Shown here one piece after another: positions 7,039-7,943 of a DNA stretch of 7,943 nt. Each line of letters begins with the position of its first letter. Position 1 is the stretch's first letter. The translations under genes were made by a program, and so were the position numbers. This DNA is from Selenomonadaceae bacterium (GTDB lineage: Bacteria; Bacillota; Negativicutes; Selenomonadales; Selenomonadaceae). The notes below the pieces were generated by a model. It was not told the origin of the DNA. It was given only the letters and a program-made list of their open reading frames with translations, and made no database searches. The stretch is taken from assembly GCA_017529085.1 (NCBI GenBank), contig JAFXOC010000585.1:1-7943 (forward strand). Direction: 5' to 3'.

Positions 7039-7094
7039 AAACGCTTGACAGATTTTTTGTAAATTGAAAAAATTGAGACGAATATGAATTCAAC

Positions 7095-7137
7095 AAAAAA
7101 AGAGCTAAAACTACAAATATTGTCTTAAGCTCTTTTT
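7095..7137 (-). terminator. Factor-independent terminator of the GatD-like gene
   Basis: Starting 16 nt after the dehydrogenase stop, the minus strand has AAAAAGAGCT (7137-7128) and its perfect complement AGCTCTTTTT (7106-7097), the latter running into a total of seven T. The 21-nt loop can form a small inner stem (7113-7116 with 7120-7123). The stem has a GC-containing core GAGCT followed by A-U pairs. The complement also carries a T-run, so it could work in either direction. It separates the dehydrogenase from the opp operon. Confidence 0.75.
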
Positions 7138-7153
7138 ATGTAAAATACATTTT

Positions 7154-7943
7154 TTATCTCACAAACATAACCTTGCAAAACATTTCGCGCCGTTCTTTCA
7201 TCAAATCAAACGCCTGCTCATATTCTGCCAGCCCAAACCGATGAGTTATAAGCGGCTTTACTTTCAGCTTCCCTTCTTTCATAGCTAAAAGCGCCGTTTC
7301 CCAATCGTTTTCTTTATGCAAAAAACTACTGTTCCATGTCCCCACAATCCGAAGTTCTTTTCTCATTATCTTCCAATATCCGTTTTGAGAAAGCGTCATC
7401 TTTCCCTCTGGATTTCCCAAACATAAAACCGTTCCAAAATTTTTCGCCGCCGAAATACAATCTTCCAACGCCTTCGATACGCCCGTTCCCTCAATACAAA
7501 CGTCCACGCCTCTGCCTTTCGTCACTTCCATAACTTTCTCTTTTATATCCGTCGTATTTATCGCAAGCGGAAACCCTAATTTTTTCGCAAACTCAATTTT
7601 ATCCTCAGATCGCCCAACCATAATAACATTCTTTACTCCTGTAACCCTCGCCCATTCTCCCAAAATAAGCCCTATCGTTCCGATACCGTAAATAAGAATC
7701 GTATCGTTAGCCTTTGCGCCGCTTTTACGAAAAGCGTGTATAGCAACCGCCGCAGGTTCTGTCATTGCCGCTTCTTCAAAGCTCACGTTGTTTGGTATTT
7801 GACAAAGGTTTTTCACTTTAACCGCAAGATATTCCGCCATCGCCCCGTTTCTTCTTGAGCCGTAATAGTCGTAATCGGCGCACTGGGCGTAATCCCCATT
7901 TGTGCAAGCATCGCATTTTCCGCACGGAATAAGCGGAAACACC
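7154..7943 (-). CDS. GatD-like zinc-dependent medium-chain alcohol/polyol dehydrogenase, N-terminus beyond window
   Basis: The visible 262 residues are about the last three quarters of a typical 345-residue enzyme; the GTG at 7942 is an internal Val codon, not a start. Visible (partial numbering): structural-zinc cysteines Cys7, Cys10, Cys13, Cys21; YDYYGSRRNGAMAEYLAVK (24-42), very like what I recall of E. coli galactitol-1-phosphate 5-dehydrogenase (FIGSRRDGGFAEYIVVK); Glu62 in the TEP motif, a catalytic-zinc ligand; and the nucleotide-binding GIGTIG (86-91). The catalytic Cys and His-Glu normally nearer the N-terminus are off the window. The family oxidises a sugar alcohol or its phosphate to the ketose. 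At the end of the second Rossmann strand, where NAD-specific relatives have Asp, there is Gly110 followed by Arg111. No kinase or PTS gene is visible to fix the substrate. The hairpin after the stop marks it as a separate transcription unit. Fold and family are sure; the GatD assignment is moderate. Confidence 0.85.
   Translation of the reverse strand, partial: VFPLIPCGKCDACTNGDYAQCADYDYYGSRRNGAMAEYLAVKVKNLCQIPNNVSFEEAAMTEPAAVAIHAFRKSGAKANDTILIYGIGTIGLILGEWARVTGVKNVIMVGRSEDKIEFAKKLGFPLAINTTDIKEKVMEVTKGRGVDVCIEGTGVSKALEDCISAAKNFGTVLCLGNPEGKMTLSQNGYWKIMRKELRIVGTWNSSFLHKENDWETALLAMKEGKLKVKPLITHRFGLAEYEQAFDLMKERREMFCKVMFVR

Noticed and set aside
7034..7050. CcpA/LacI-type operator (cre-like) around AAAACGCTT next to the upstream promoter candidate
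   Set aside because: It matches about 10 of 14 positions of a strict cre pattern, but the distal half-site is wrong and the palindrome is poor. Its position on the possible -35 is suggestive only; a genome-wide cre matrix search would decide.
7045..7073. Plus-strand promoter from a perfect TTGACA
   Set aside because: The hexamer 17 nt downstream is AAAAAT, only 4 of 6, and nothing on the plus strand reads as a gene; transcription would run into the bidirectional hairpin at 7097-7137.

Overview
The window reads as one complete minus-strand operon plus the end of an unrelated upstream gene, with no RNA genes, insertion sequences or CRISPR arrays seen. The DNA is AT-rich (roughly 40% GC by eye). 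The peptide-binding protein is a lipoprotein. The two transport ATPases have C-terminal ends that, from memory, resemble the Opp/Ami systems of streptococci and lactococci rather than the Cys-containing proteobacterial type. Together these suggest a low-GC Firmicutes (Bacillota) or a related gut-type bacterium. The genus cannot be told from this window.

Layout, in transcription order (right to left): (1) 7943-7154, the C-terminal two thirds of a GatD-like zinc-dependent medium-chain dehydrogenase, cut by the window edge. (2) 7153-6944, a 210-bp spacer with a factor-independent terminator for that gene (7095-7137) and one or two promoter candidates for the next operon. (3) 6943-5279, oppA, a lipoprotein peptide-binding protein. 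(4) 5278-5156, a 123-bp spacer with a perfect 27-bp inverted repeat overlapping a near-perfect purine mirror repeat. (5) 5155-1271, oppB, oppC, oppD and oppF, each overlapping the next by 1 or 4 nt. (6) 1268-6, an NlpC/P60 cysteine peptidase of the four-domain SH3/YkfC-like type, two nt after oppF and with its Shine-Dalgarno inside the oppF end.

How the genes work together: OppA captures oligopeptides outside the membrane, OppB/OppC form the channel and OppD/OppF hydrolyse ATP. The co-transcribed peptidase has no signal peptide and keeps the Cys-His-His triad and the Asp that in YkfC reads a free N-terminal L-Ala. The simplest reading is uptake and cytoplasmic breakdown of cell-wall peptides (muropeptide recycling), comparable in logic to the Bacillus dpp-ykf operon.

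The most unusual feature is the oppA-oppB spacer. Its three tracts (two mirror-related, one complementary) are arranged so that one transcript strand could in principle fold into an intramolecular triple helix.
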